Part shown: piece after piece, positions 11,553 through 24,149 of the stretch | How positions within the stretch are numbered: position 1 is the first letter of the stretch | Layout of the letters: every line of letters starts with the position of its first letter | Origin: Isoetes taiwanensis | Lineage: Eukaryota; Streptophyta; Lycopodiopsida; Isoetales; Isoetaceae | Direction: 5' to 3' | Length of the DNA stretch: 64,000 bases | NCBI GenBank assembly: GCA_021234155.1 | Contig: JAJEKV010000059.1 | Coordinates: 973,844-1,037,843, forward strand | The notes under the pieces: generated by a model | The model's database searches: none | What the model saw: only the letters and a program-made list of their open reading frames with translations | Told to the model about the DNA's origin: nothing | Made by a program: the position numbers and the translations under genes

Positions 11553-12670
11553 TTGGGCTGGGGCATACAAATTGTACACCTTAATTTTGCGCCGTGCGAT
11601 CCACGCAGTATGGAAGCTCCAAATGATGTGTGGATAAGGATCCAACTGACTCACGAATATGCTCCAGTCTTCAATCGCAAAAAACGAGGTCTAAAAAATA
11701 AGAAGTTAGACCTCGACGTGTTGCGTCTTGCAGGATCAAAAAGTGTCGACATCTGGGCGGATGGCAGTTTATATCCATTGGATCCGTTGAGTGGCAAGAA
11801 ACCGTTTGGGGACGTTTCAAGTTTAGTCCGATTTTGTGGTGACGGTAACTCTGGCCTCCTGGGATATTGTGAGAGATTGAGAGCGGATGAAAGCATTCGG
11901 AATCGAATACAGTTCCTTGAGATGAGTTGCTTCCGATTGTCACAAGAGAATTATAACTTAAACCAGCAGCTCTTTTTTCTCTCGCTTCATTACTCCACTG
12001 TAATGAAGGAAAGGAATGATGGCTTGGGGAGGGAAACCTCTTTGAGATACGAAGTGGACAAGTCCAAATTGGTGATAGGGCAGCTGCAGGAAAAGATCCA
12101 AGAGCTCGAAAGAGCAAACTTTGGGCTTCAATATAGGTTAAAGAATTTGAAGAAAACACCCCTTGGCTTGCGAGAAAGGAAGAAGCACTTTCGACCGATA
12201 GAGGAACTGAAATTTTGATCAAGTGCATTCAGACGCAGGGTCACGGCCACAAGGTCCGTTTACAACACTAGCAAAGGCCAATCAAGATCAGGGAAAACTA
12301 GAAGCAATTTTGGTTACGTAGCGACGAACCTAGCGACAAACAGGGAGATAGTGGACATGATTTGTCAGCCTTACAACTCTTCTCTCAATTGGAAATGGTA
12401 CGAGGAGAGATCTACAAGAAGCTAGAAGCGACAGATGTACAGACTGTTTGTGACGATGTAGGCATCAGTAGGCTTGGTTACCATTCTCTATTCAAGCCAT
12501 TCCACGAAGCGTTGAAAAGAATGGGCACAAAAAAAGTATTCGCTCCACGTCCACAAATTGTTGAGAATACAAGGGTTACTAGGACAAAGATGGTGTATGC
12601 CATATTAGGAGAGATGCACCACTTTGAATGTGCTGGTCCTGCCATAGCCATAAAAGATAATTTTGTTTAA
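11553..12670 (+). pseudogene. Unidentified coiled-coil protein gene, frame-broken
   Basis: A 221-codon open frame (11553-12218) is followed in a different frame by one running from 12302 to a stop at 12670. The first part ends in a heptad-rich, Lys/Arg/Glu-rich stretch (roughly residues 120-205) and a basic ERKKHFRPIEELKF end. The second part (VCDDVGISRLGYHSLFKPF, then GTKKVFAPRPQIVE) is mixed-charge and looks like a continuation. The length and composition are unlike chance frames here, so this is probably a once-real protein. I do not recognise the family. It loosely recalls the N-terminal part of the SDG..QFK transposase class found at 34.4 kb, but this is only a suggestion. A frame change at 12218-12302 breaks it. 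Confidence 0.45.
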
Positions 12671-12674
12671 TGTA

Positions 12675-13500
12675 CTTTGGATCCATGCCTGTAATTCAAG
12701 CAGACGATCCTCTGTGGATTTTTTGAATGTCTCGACATTATATTCTGGAAGCTGGCAGACTACACTTCTGTCTTTTAATTCACATGATGGAGGATCTCTC
12801 TACAAGGGCCCCAAAAAATGAACATTACATTTATATCATGATATATGTGGTTATTTACATACCATAGTGGTTTAGTGAAACTGATAATGGTTTGTCATAT
12901 GGTTATTAATGTTAGTTTCCAATTCTTTAGTGGAGTGTGATCTATGAAATAGCTTTTTGCATACAATAGTAGTTCATTAAAATAGTAGTGACTTGTAGAA
13001 ACTATCCATGTTGTGATTGTTTTAGAGGCTAGTTTTATTATGCCCAAAATTAGTGATGGCATCATCAAGACTATTGCATCTTATATCGAACCACCTCGAT
13101 CGTTCAATTTTCAGGCTACACATTTTTTTTAATTTATTTTTACGTGCTAACTTGTCTTTCAATAACTATTTGTAATGTTTGTTTGGCATTATTGAACTTT
13201 ACTTGGGGTGTATTATGCTACGCTTGAGAGGAGTTAAGTATTTTTACAATGCTTTACGATCAATATAATCCTACAACTTTTGCCAAATTACAAGATTTTG
13301 TATTTCATTTATCGTTTTCCTGTCAAGAAGGATATTAACCATATTACATCAACAAAAGCAAACATTGTTAATTTTCTCTCTCTATACATTTCAATAAACT
13401 TTGAGGATGCTATGTATGTTGATAAATATTGTCCACTTCATGGCACAACTGATTATAGACATACAAAAGAATTACATAATTTCAAAAAAAAAAAAAAAAC
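12675..13500. other. Non-coding AT-rich interval
   Basis: No gene or repeat was recognised. Confidence 0.4.
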
Positions 13501-13504
13501 TTGT

Positions 13505-13660
13505 TATTTGCATAGAATAGAATAGAATAGTTTTTTTAACGTCCACGGAGACCAATAGGTCATGGGACCCATACAATGGGCTAGTACAATCATTACTACT
13601 AGGATTAAAAAACCCCTGCCTCGAAAGGTTTTCAAGGGAAAAACCTTTGCAGTAATGATG
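13505..13660 (-). repeat. Dispersed non-LTR-like repeat, copy B, with (CTATT)n tail
   Basis: On the minus strand the block ends in CTCCGTGGACGTTAAAAAAA followed by CTATT units (13529-13505). The core CGTGGACGT and the layout match copy A at 139-265, but the tail pentamer differs (CTATT versus CTTAT). Confidence 0.5.
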
Positions 13661-14830
13661 ATACTAGACAAGCAGAGATAATGACTACTGAGGAAAAACT
13701 TTAAATAATGGAGTGTTGAACAAGTTAGAATTGCAATGCCCTGAGAAACGTAACTTATGGAACTTCAATTACAACTTAATTTTCTCCTAGCCAATTGGTT
13801 GCACTCTTATCTAATGATTAAAAACCAACGCGAATGCAACTTCATAGTTGTATATTAGTGTGTTTGGGTGTATACAACAGAAAATTTAATTCGCACTCAT
13901 TGTTAGCCTATCACATATGGCAGAGTCTCTTACTAACATGGTTTTGGCAAATGCGACACCTTTGATTTCTAACATCATAGTGCCTTATCATAGTTACTTA
14001 TTAATGCACGACAACGCATGGCATATATTTACTAGTATCTTATTATACTCTGTTGGAGTTTTCGGCTAAGAAGCAATGATGTTAACATGATGGCAAAGTT
14101 AGTGATCTACCCCTCTTGGTACATGCTGAAAATGTTGGTTGTGTGGATAAGGACATATGCTCGACGGACCATTGAAAAAGAAATAAAGTCTCTCTCATAA
14201 ATGACACCATGTCCTATCAAACATCATCATAATCCAAATTATGTCTTTTACAAGGGTAGTTGCAAGTCCTCCAAAAATGCATTTAATCCCATTATCGTGG
14301 AGCTTGAAAGAATTGAAGACTAGGCAAACACATACGCCTAAGCCAAGCAGGAAATAGAAATAAGAGAGACAAACAAGTGGATTAATCTGCAAACATCTAG
14401 TACCAGCATATGCAAAATTATATGAGAGAGGTCTGCTACATAATGAGTCCCTGAAACTCATGCAAATATCATCTAACGCGATGTGCCAAATGGGAGAAGT
14501 AGTGCAGCCATGTGCCATTCTCCAGAGCACAAGACCTTCAGTTGGATTGAGACAGTAAATCTGCCCATCTGTAAAACACTATTGATTATTCCACATCAAG
14601 AACCAAAGAGTACCTGCAATGATCTGAGAGGACATGATGAACCACTAGTCTGGGCTAGGCAGAATAAGCACAGTTGCAAACTGTTAAATGGTTTACATCA
14701 AGCTCATAAGAGCATCATCATGTCGCCTGACAGGATGAAATAGTCACAATTTGTCATCTATATTAAATCGGATAAGAAGAATCACAATGTGACGTACCAA
14801 ACTTCATCTAGGATGCTCCCATCGTATCAG
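13661..14830. other. Non-coding or unassigned interval
   Basis: The minus-strand frame 14530-14195 has no recognised motif. A few plausible splice-like sites exist, but no supported gene. Confidence 0.3.
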
Positions 14831-14833
14831 AAG

Positions 14834-15330
14834 TCAGAGTTCATCTGGCAACCAAGCTGACAGAGGCCATCCACCTGACACCAATCCCTTGACAAGGAAT
14901 CGATGGGGAAGAATGGACGTGTCATTCATCCTACCTCTCCTCATGATCGTTCTAGTTGCGGAAGCGTAAGTAACATGAGCACATGATATCAGATACACAT
15001 AACTCCACCTCGAAGGATGGCCCGCCTTATCATACATCTGTAATAACATCAATAACATCAACATGGAAGAAATCCTACCTAAGGCTCAGACTCAAGGGGG
15101 GTGGACTGACATTCTGGGTCTCCAAAGTATTATAGACAGAGTTCATGGCAACTGAATTGGGCTGGTATAGGAACATGGTTGTTATGGAGTCCTCTCCATC
15201 TGCCCCTCCTGTGCATACTTTGCAGAATAGGCCGATAAGTTTTGGGACTTGACCGTAGCCTTCCGGGTGCATAGCCAAGGGGGCTACTCCTGGGTTACAT
15301 CTCCCAAGTACTGATGAGGCAGGAGGAGAT
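14834..15330 (-). CDS. Possible exons of an unidentified minus-strand gene
   Basis: Two neighbouring minus-strand frames (15278-15075 and 15064-14834) have protein-like composition. One contains AMHPEGYGQVPKLIGLFC followed by an acidic GGADGEDSITT stretch; the other contains a basic MRRGRMNDTSILPHRFLVKG stretch. I do not recognise a family. The splice structure is unresolved and this could be chance. Confidence 0.2.
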
Positions 15331-16530
15331 AATTCCCTCCAGAGGTATACATACCCATCACAAGCGGTTAGAGGGCCACTGCCCGTCTATGACTTGAACC
15401 TCATCGAAGGTGACGCATCACCCAAGAGGTATCGAGCCCATGCCTTGCCCATATACAATGGCAAACCATTAGGCCTAGCTCACTAAAATCCTTGGTAGGC
15501 TTTACACACCAGAGGGATGAATCTGCAATGAGACATGTCCTCCTTATCTACCGGTCTAGCCCCGCCACCCAACCAGGCGGGCTCTTATGCACAGGCAGCA
15601 TTAATTGGGATTTAATGAGGCTATCTAGATACATCAACTACTGAGGTTTTCAAGGTCTCTACCCCCCTTCCCAATACACAGGAGTGCATATAGAGTAGAA
15701 CATCATCATCCATAGAACTGAATTATAGAATAATTGAACTCCAACACATACCAACAACCATCCTGAACGAATGAGCCATAGGAGCCCTCCTCTTTATTTC
15801 AGAATGAAAAAAGTTAGAACACTTCCAACAAAATCCCTCATGCCCACTGGCCTTTTTGGGTGTACAAGTATAATCAAGTACCATGACAAACTTGTATAGT
15901 GGACTACAAGGTGACAATGGAACAAGCTTTAAGCCTGCGACTCCTTTGTTCGCAAAACAATGACCCCAACAGCATAGGAGTTTATAAAACTCGAGAGAAC
16001 ATCGACTCATCCTAACAACCACCCAACTTTGCGAGGCACCTCATGCCTACAAAACCATCCATCTGCAAGCCAACCAATCACATGGATAAATGCAACCATG
16101 CCAATTGACCTCGACCTATAACCTGCAAAAACCACCAAATGCAACATCAACAGGGCATGAGGGCCCTAACCCAAGCACGAGGGCCACCAAATCTCTGGCA
16201 CGAGGGCGAACACTCGTGGCACGAGGTCCACCACAACATCCACAACCTGTCGCGCTACCTAGCACGAGGGCCAAACTCTCGCTAGCACAAGGACCATCAC
16301 AATATCACCAAATCCTTTAATGAACGAAAGACGAGAAAACAAAAGCACGCCAAAAAAAGACCATCAATCATGAAAAGAGAACCATTACCAATATCGATAC
16401 TTGGCACGACGACCATCGATCATTGCATAAGGACTCAAGATCAGAAACCATAAAAGCATGCGACTATTGACCAAACAAGGAAACACTTGAGAACTAAAAA
16501 TTCCCAAACAAACGAGGGTGGGAGGGTGGG
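15331..16530. repeat. Repeat-rich non-coding interval
   Basis: TTGAACTCCAACACAT and the following CAACAACCATCCTGAA occur at 15734-15767 and again at 16689-16722, about 955 bp apart, as direct repeats. Between them a GCACGAGG motif with a GCCA or TCCA extension recurs five or more times (16165-16290). CCTCATGCCCACTGGCC at 15837 matches 3991. This could be a decayed non-coding retroelement, but LTR boundaries could not be fixed. Confidence 0.4.
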
Positions 16531-16675
16531 ACAAGCGACCTAAAAAGGAGAGACTCAAGAACGGCTGATGGAGAGAAAGGAGGTGGAAATGGACTTAAAT
16601 ACTCTAGAGGGAACACACCAACTAGCCTCAAGAAGAGGATTTATCTGCTAATCTCGAAACGCAGATAAATCATAC
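16531..16675. repeat. Dispersed repeat, copy 1 (partner at 30568)
   Basis: About 145 bp beginning ACAAGCGACCTAAAAAGGAG and ending GCAGATAAATCATAC is about 95% identical to 30568-30711. The partner runs into CTAC units; this copy does not. Confidence 0.7.
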
Positions 16676-19600
16676 TTCTAGAGCCTAGTTGAACTCCAAC
16701 ACATATCAACAACCATCCTGAAAAAAAGAGGCAGAGAAAAGCACAAGAATCTACCAGACAATGAGCACATCACTACATCTACAAGATGAGGAAGCCACCA
16801 ACACTCCTAAAGCAATCTTGATGACGTGGATAAGGGGACATAAAAGAGCATAGACTCATCTCTAAACTCTAAAGCTAAACAAAGTCTGATGACCAAATCT
16901 AAGCAAGAAAGCATCGGTATGACGATTGTCTTATGAGCATCCAAAACAAAGTCTGGTGACCAAATCTAAGCAAGAAAGCACCGGTATGACGATTGTCTTA
17001 TAAGCACCCAAGACAAACAACTATTTAAAGCCCACAAGAGAAAGGGTTCTATGCCACACTTAATGCAAAGGAAACAGAGAAAGACGGAACATGAGTTTGA
17101 GTACAAGAATTTACAGCATGAGGGAAAGGCAGATCCAAACAACTAACAACACCAAAAGAGAATATGAAAGAGACGCTCTACCAACATGTAAATGAGCAAG
17201 CAATCAAACTATTGAGATTAACAACTTCAAAACCTCCATGGTCAAAGTAAACATCTCATTCAAGGGTCCTTGAAGATGCAAGCCTAAGGGTATTAAATCA
17301 TAAGACATCCGATTATGCCTCTCATATGCCAACCAACCGTTGCAAGGATGACACTATAATGTCCTAAGCTAACAAATATATACACCCTATGAAATTCAAA
17401 TGGAAATGTTTAAACTCATAAATTCGAGAAGAGATTCAAACAACGCAAACCTAAAGCACGAAAACACCACAATACAACTTGAGAAGTTAGCAAAAGTAAG
17501 CAACCGAACTCACACAAAGGACCCATACAAATGGGACTGACAAGTGCGCAACAAGATGAGATTCACCAAATTATAGATCCAAACCTGCAAATGAGCTTTA
17601 CACCACATTTTCACAACTAAAGTCGGTAACATCCGCCAAAACATTGTCCAGAGTTTAAAACCTGAAGGACAATCCTTAAATGTGTGACTCAAAGGAAAAT
17701 GCAATTAGTAAGCCAACGGTCTAGAAACCACAATGCTGGTGCTCTCCAAATATGTGATAGAAAACAAGCGTAAGAGGGAAAAACAAAAACCATAAGTGAC
17801 TAAATCACTCCTAGAAAAAGGCAACTTGGGATACAGATTCAAATGTCTATTCTCTAAAAAATGAAAGGGAGTGCACAAAACAGAACATGACTTAACCTAT
17901 GGCACAGTTTGTGAAAATGGAAGCTCTATAACTTCAATAGTCAACCAAATAAACACCATAATTTCCAACCAACCAACTAGGGACCTTCCAAAGTTGCAAT
18001 ACTAACATCTAATCTAAAGGCATTCAATTAAACCTACCGAGACCAACCAACTCTTGTAAAGAGAGAAACTGGATGACTATAAATTCTACACAGGAGTAAC
18101 CTGCATAAGAAATGTTGACTAGGTAAAAATGTGAAGCACATGAATGAGCAATTGTGGATAGTTACACATCAAAGACCATATGCTAATCCTAACCCTCTCA
18201 AGGTCGAGTATAACTAAATGGCAAGATGAAAAATTCAACGTACTGGGGTCTAGAAGGTCCAAATACATTAAAAAGTGACTCTACAATAAAGCCTCAGAAA
18301 ATCTAGAGTGGCAAACCTATTGTTGCAGATGAACTCAGAGAATACGAGCATAGCCAGAAGCACAAACATGAAGAGATGCCACCTAACTATACTATCAAGT
18401 GCGTGCAACAATAAGAGTATTAAATATAAAGGATACCTAGGAAAGATTACGAGTGGAAAAGACGTAAAAGAGAAGGCACTCTGCGACAAAAAATGAGACA
18501 ACTACCGGCTATATAGAGGGAAGCCAATAAATCAACTTGATGAGCAAAGTGATGAACAATGACAATTCTAAAGATAGCTACATAATAATGCAACGCATGG
18601 GTCATACAAACTATAAATTGCAAAGAAGATTGTAACAACTAACATCATTAGTTCCATAAGGTACATCAAAATAGCACGGACCCAGCAAAAATGGAATGCA
18701 ATTACTCGAATGGCTAAATAACAAAGCAAAGCATCGAATGGGCATTAGACAACAAGGTATACCATGTGAGACAACACAAAAAGGCAAGATATCAACACAT
18801 ACCCAGACAAGACATAAATAAAAAATCTACAAGCTAAAAATGCATCTACCGCAAAGGAAATATAAATAAAAGGTCTACAAGCTAAAAATGCATCTATTAT
18901 AAAGGAAATATGTGAAGGATATAATATAAAAGAGAATGCTGTTATCTAGAAGCTGAAACTATACCCCAACAATAAAGGAAATATGCGAAAGGTATATTAA
19001 AGTTCTACTGTGAAGGAAATGTTAAGGGTGTACTAAAAGAAAATGTTCCCAATTCAGTTTAAAGGACAGTTTCACGATGGTACTCACACCAAGGTCTCGT
19101 AAAGTACATCAGACTGCATATCACTGAATCAATAAGAAAACAGGAGATCGACACAACGTAGAGCGCATGCGTGCGCAAGAAGATAAACTTAGCTGACTCT
19201 AGACTCTATCAAGGGGCAAAAGCATCCTTAAAAAAGTTAGTTTGACAATCTCTAACCTATCAATTCCTTGGAGCAAAGGGCAAGCAAATGAATGAACGAA
19301 TACACCTTTAATATACTTTACCACAAAGGAGGTCCAAACATGGGAAACTATCTCAACAAATCTCAAAAAAAAAATACCAATGCTAAAATGACCAAGTCTG
19401 TCAACACCTTATACAACACCGCATCCCAGGCTTAGCAACAATCATTGCAGCACAATATCCATGGCAACTTTCCCATCCAACTAATGCAGTTATATAAAAA
19501 TTAACTCATCAGTAGATTATTGTAGATTATTGCGATGCTTTCCTATTTGAAACATTTAAACAAAATGTACAAGCCTAGGTATTTAAATAACATGCTAGAA

Positions 19601-20534
19601 AGGATTCAAGTTTGAATAGATAGACTGATAGGAGGCAAAATCACATCAAGAGTTTTCAAAGATATATATCACACAGACAGCTCTAGAAATGATGCAGCCA
19701 AAACTGACCATCATAATAACTTCAATATCAAATTCGGACGAACTTACAGGGAAGACTTAACATGTGCACCAACATGCAGTAGTAGGATGTAGAAAACCAC
19801 AAACAGATCTCCTTTTTAGAAATGATGCAGCCAAAACTTACCATCAAAGTCAGACGAACTTACAGAGGAGACTTATCCTGTGCACCAAACTTACAGAGGA
19901 GACTTATCCTGTGCACCAAAACCACAAACAGGTCTCGTTTACTTAAATAGATGAATACTTTGGCAATGCAATCACTCCATCCAAATGTTGATGTAACTAA
20001 ACAGATCTGGATCATGTAAAATGTGTAAAAGATTGTCTTTACCAGAGAAGCCCTGAACTAAAATCTCTCATAGCAAAAAGGTTGCATACTAAAACACTGG
20101 TGTATGTTCCGATCCCTTATCTTCTTACACAAATTTTTGCCACCATCAAGTTAGGACAAACATTAGAGACATGGATGTAGTTGGCTGTTGCGAATAGGAG
20201 TTGGCCAATATATCCCTAGCTAGGATCCTCGTAAGAGAACCAAATGCAAAGGGAGGTTCAACTTAACAACTATGGAAACAGAGGAACAATTATGGAAACA
20301 AACGAAGAGAATATAGGAAGCTAAAAATCAAGATGAGCTTAACTCAAGGAAAAGAAAATAGCCAAATCAAAAGAGCCGGGCAGAAATCTTTGAAAAGTTG
20401 CAAACACAAACAAATGCTCCAGACTGCCAAACGTCTCCTTTAATCTTATATTTGACACGTACCTTACTGAACAACAACGAAGGCAGAACAGAAGAATACT
20501 AAAATGCAGTTTGATTGAAAGCCAAGAAACAAAG
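16676..20534. other. Non-coding interval with local tandem duplications
   Basis: Tandem duplications occur at 16879-17012 (period 67), 18822-18912 (period 48) and 19859-19920 (period 31, an ACTTACAGAGGAGACTTATC unit). The last is nested in a larger diverged duplication starting near 19684. No gene was seen. Confidence 0.5.
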
Positions 20535-21087
20535 CATTAGGTATTTTTTGAGATCATAAAAGGGCCTTCTAAGAACTGCTGACTAAGCTATATGAACAAC
20601 CAATCAGAAAACAGAACTGGTAATCCAGTCAGCAAAACAGTTATAACTAACTCACTGGATCACATTTTCTAGCATAAGTGTTGATAGAAAAGTCCAAATG
20701 AGCTCTTGTTTGGTGCAATAGATAGATCTCATTGAGATCTTTCCAACCTTGGGTGATTTGCATATCTTTTAGCCCAGTGAGGATAGTAAAAAATGGTAAA
20801 AACCATATTTTTTGGAGTTTTGACAATCATAAGTGGTTAAAATATGTGCAAAGCACCTAAGATTGGAAAGATCTCGACGAGATCTATCCATTGCACTAAA
20901 CAAGAGCTCATTTGGACTTTTCTATCAATAGTTATGCTAGAAAATGTGATCCAGTGAGTTAGTTATAACAGTTTTGCTGACTGGACGCGTCAGGCTCTGA
21001 TTTCTGATTGGTAGTTCATTTATCTTCATTTGTCTTAGTTGGCATGTTTTGAAGGCCCTTTTTTAATCCCAAAAAAATCCTAATGTA
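20535..21087. mobile_element. Foldback MITE with ~220 bp arms
   Basis: CATTAGG (20535) and CCTAATG (21087) bound a long inverted repeat. The arms share an AGGGCCTTC word, then CAGTCAGCAAAAC, a long ATAACTAACTCACTGGATCA block and a GAAAAGTCCAAATGAGCTC block, with a few percent divergence. The middle, about 20770-20850, is unpaired. There is no coding capacity. Flanking target duplication is ambiguous. Confidence 0.8.
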
Positions 21088-22005
21088 AGGGTGCAAGCCC
21101 ATGTAGGAACGAGAACAGAAAGCTAGAAAATGTCTGGATAGGTTCAGTTTGCCGACCAAGTCTAGAAGTAGAAGCCAACAACCTCTGCATCCATGGTTAG
21201 CAAATCAAAAGGGGCAAAAATAATATGAAGACTTACCACATAAACTACAACAGGCAAAGGCTTCTCAGAATCAGCGCCCAAGTAATGTCGGCCACGAACT
21301 CGAGCCCATCCCTAGAGTTTTTGTGGGTTGGAGAAATGAAAACACAAAGAGACGTTGGCGATGAACTCTGTAACGTGATCCAGTAAGTTAATGTAATTAT
21401 GTGATCAAATCTGACACTGTCTTGACCGGTCATAGTCAAACATAGGCTCTGTGGAAAGAAGCTGCAACAATGGTCAAATAAACACAAGCCGACCATCTAA
21501 GATCTTACCGCAACCATCTTCTATATACGTAAACCACGAGTACCCTATGATTTCCGCTTTTTTTCCTGTGTTTTTATTTTTTGGTAATTTTTTGGTTTCC
21601 TACTCTAAGCGGCACTGCCCATGCTTCAATTTCCTAGACTACCAAAATGTTTAACACACAGTTCTTTTTAACAGGCAAACAAATTTAAACAGAACCATTT
21701 ATAGTTCAAAAGTTTTACATTCAAAAGTTTTAAAACAGTTTTACATTGAAAAGTTTAAAACAGTACATTGATAAGATTTCAAAATTATCAGAAGACCATC
21801 TTCCTGAATTCATCAAAATGTTCCAAGATATAAATCATACAACTGAATTTCCATCAAGTAGCATTTCTCTTTATGTATTCGGTATCTGATCCAAGAACAA
21901 ATGTGCAAGAATTGAATGTTGCGCCCACAAATAACTGGCCACCTACATAAACAAAAACTAGGTTATTTTCATCCATTTGAAAACCTGTTTACCAAATCAG
22001 AATAA
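21088..22005. other. Non-coding interval
   Basis: No gene was recognised. It lies just downstream of the recombinase gene's terminal exon and may include its 3' UTR. Confidence 0.35.
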
Positions 22006-22008
22006 TAA

Positions 22009-23075
22009 CTAATAATAATGACAAAACTTATCATAGTTTTGCACAATAGTCTGTTCTGCATGAAAGTATTTTGCTAGCGAAGGAGTGCGTTTAATCATTT
22101 CTTCAAGCATGTCGCTATCAAAATCATCGGCCAATCCAGAATTTGTTGTCGATGTAAGTGGTTTTACAGTATTTCCTGAAACTTGAATTACAGAGTTATT
22201 GGCGCCATTTTTTAAATCAACAGGAACTTTGATAGGAGCTTTAAGATAATCATCTGTTGGAGCAGCAACATTGTCTGCAAGAAACCAACTACAAATTAAC
22301 ATTTGGAATACTACTAAAGATTTCGAAAAAATACTAAAGGTTTCCAAAATTTACCTGTAATCGTAGTGTGATCATGAACAGCAGGAACATTATATGTAAG
22401 AAAAACCTAGTCAAAATTAGATAAGAAACTAGGAAACTGAAAATAAACTAGGAAACTGAAACTAGGAAAACAAACTAGGAAAATAAACTAATCTCCAATT
22501 GAAGTTTGACTGTAAACCAAAACCTTTAAAGAATGGTTTCCCATTAAGTCCTTCTCCTTCTCTTTAATCATTTCATTTAAAACATCAGGATACAACCTTA
22601 GACTTACCATCCTCATTGTAAGGTTTGCTCAATATATTCATCGCATCGTTAACTTGGATTTCCTTGCTCCGATCGTACCTATTAGAACACAAAATTATAA
22701 ATGCATGAAAGGAAATAGACAAACAAATAAATAAATAAAAACTTACTTCTCGTATGCAGTTGTCGTCCTATGACCTGTTACAAGCTTTCCAATTTCTCGT
22801 GGAACTAGACCAAGCGACATTCTTGTAACAGCAGATACACGTCCACTTTTATTACAAATATCAATGTCTAACAAAGACCCCATGTATGTTATCCACTTGG
22901 CAAGATTGTTTTTGCCTACCTGTGATTTCTGAAACCAGACCTGCAAGAGAGTAAACAATTAAAAACAAAATAATAAACAACGCATACGAAAAAGGAAAAT
23001 CAGCGTACCTGACCGCGAAAGTTCGTAATCGCTTGACAGAAAAACCACTTTGGTTTATCATTTTCTTTTCCAGGT
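22009..23075 (-). pseudogene. Tyrosine-recombinase (Crypton/DIRS-like) gene: catalytic C-terminal exons
   Basis: Consecutive minus-strand exons with GT-AG borders and compatible phases. The first runs from about 23070 to 23009 (KPKWFFCQAITNFRGQ) and ends in a GTACGC donor. The next, 22940-22747, follows a TCTCTTGCAG acceptor and encodes VWFQKSQVGKNNLAKWI, then NKSGRVSAVTRMSLG, then LVTGHRTTTAYEKY. Then come 22678-22608 (YDRSKEIQVNDAMNILSKPY), an uncertain small exon near 22.38 kb, and a terminal exon 22274-22009 ending in a stop. The pattern (a WF..N.L segment, NxSGRxSAxTR, GHRxxxAYEKY) is the C-terminal half of the tyrosine-recombinase fold. The catalytic Arg of HxxR, the GH and the candidate Tyr are present, but the His of HxxR is replaced by Lys. 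The acidic tail exon has no known domain. The 5' side of the first exon is abutted by a foldback element at 23078. Together with 28590-29602 it forms one split gene; active or not is unclear. Confidence 0.65.
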
Positions 23076-23077
23076 AA

Positions 23078-23575
23078 ATAACCAACACATAACTACCATT
23101 GACATTAATAAACATAACCATTGGATCCAACACATCTAAATTAAAATCCCCCTTAAACCCCCTTTGGTTTGGGTGCATATTCACACGGGGGGTGACTCCG
23201 GGCATCGAGAGCTGTTGGATAGGCATATTCGCCCCTTATTCCTTAATCTACACCGTACGTAAAGTTCCTCATTTGTGGGGTATGCAAGTACAAGATTTGC
23301 TATACTGTATAATAAGATTCGCAAAATACTATAAGATTTCAACTGGAATACTTTATGGTGTTGATTTCGTACGTGCAAAATACAAATATGAGGGCTCTCG
23401 CTGCCCTACGTCACCCCCCGTGTGAATATGCACCCAAACCAAAGGGGGTTTAAGGGGGATTTTAATTTAGATGTGTTGGATCCAATGGTTATGTTTATTA
23501 ATGTCAATGGTAGTTATGTGTTGGTTATTATACTAAAAAAAATTTTGGGCCCTTCGGCCCTAAAAAAAACAAACA
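23078..23575. mobile_element. Foldback element FB1, copy 1
   Basis: Arms 23078-23196 and 23410-23528 are 119 bp long and, by eye, exact reverse complements. The centre is about 213 bp. A shared right extension (TTATACTAAAAAAAATTTTG, then a GGGCCCTTCGGCCC hairpin) continues to about 23570 and is also present in copy 2. It is inserted next to, or inside, the recombinase gene. No coding capacity. Confidence 0.85.
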
Positions 23576-23734
23576 TAAGAACATGTAAGACATTTAAAAC
23601 ACGAAGACAAACAAATTATTTCCATGGCAAATAGATTCAATTGATGATTGCATGTATGCATTCTTATATATATGGCATTCAAGTATTACCCATTTTTCTC
23701 AAAACAGTCAATAAGCCGCTTAAGAATTTCCTAA

Positions 23735-24005
23735 CACTCTATATATACATGGCATTGGATATTTCCCATTCTTCTCAAAGTCCTAATATTAAGCCACCAT
23801 GACATCCAATTTGCTACAAGAATAACAATTTGGCATTCATAATTGCATATTTTGCAACAATAAGAAAAGAACCGACCATAGTTTTCATCTTCACAAATCA
23901 TGTGTTTACATCTTATGCATTGGTTTTTACTTCGTAATCCAATTGCTGGAGGATTTTGGCACTCCTCTCCATCTGGGAGATTTTCCAATGAGCTTCGAAT
24001 AATAC
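23735..24005 (-). CDS. Cys-rich unidentified open frame
   Basis: The minus-strand frame contains LPDGEECQNPPAIGLRSKN followed by CIRCKHMIC and YCCKICNYEC, a CxxC-rich pattern that could be a zinc-binding exon. It lies between the TM9SF exon and the recombinase catalytic exons, on the same strand. I do not recognise a family and it may be chance. Confidence 0.2.
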
Positions 24006-24149
24006 CAGATACCTTTTAAATATGTTTGAAATATAAAAAAGCAAACATGTTCCATGTCATTTACATTAGCTGAAGAAAAATAACGAGTTTCATGTATGTT
24101 GGAAACTCGGTCGTATATATTGTAAAGTTTTCACAAGCAGTTAACATAC

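Noticed and set aside
15734-16722. LTR pair of a small non-coding retroelement
   Set aside because: The direct repeats are only about 34 bp, with no primer-binding site or polypurine tract visible.
22860-23226. Minus-strand open frame crossing the foldback arm and an exon
   Set aside because: It reads through a splice donor and the transposon arm; the spliced exon structure explains the coding signal better.
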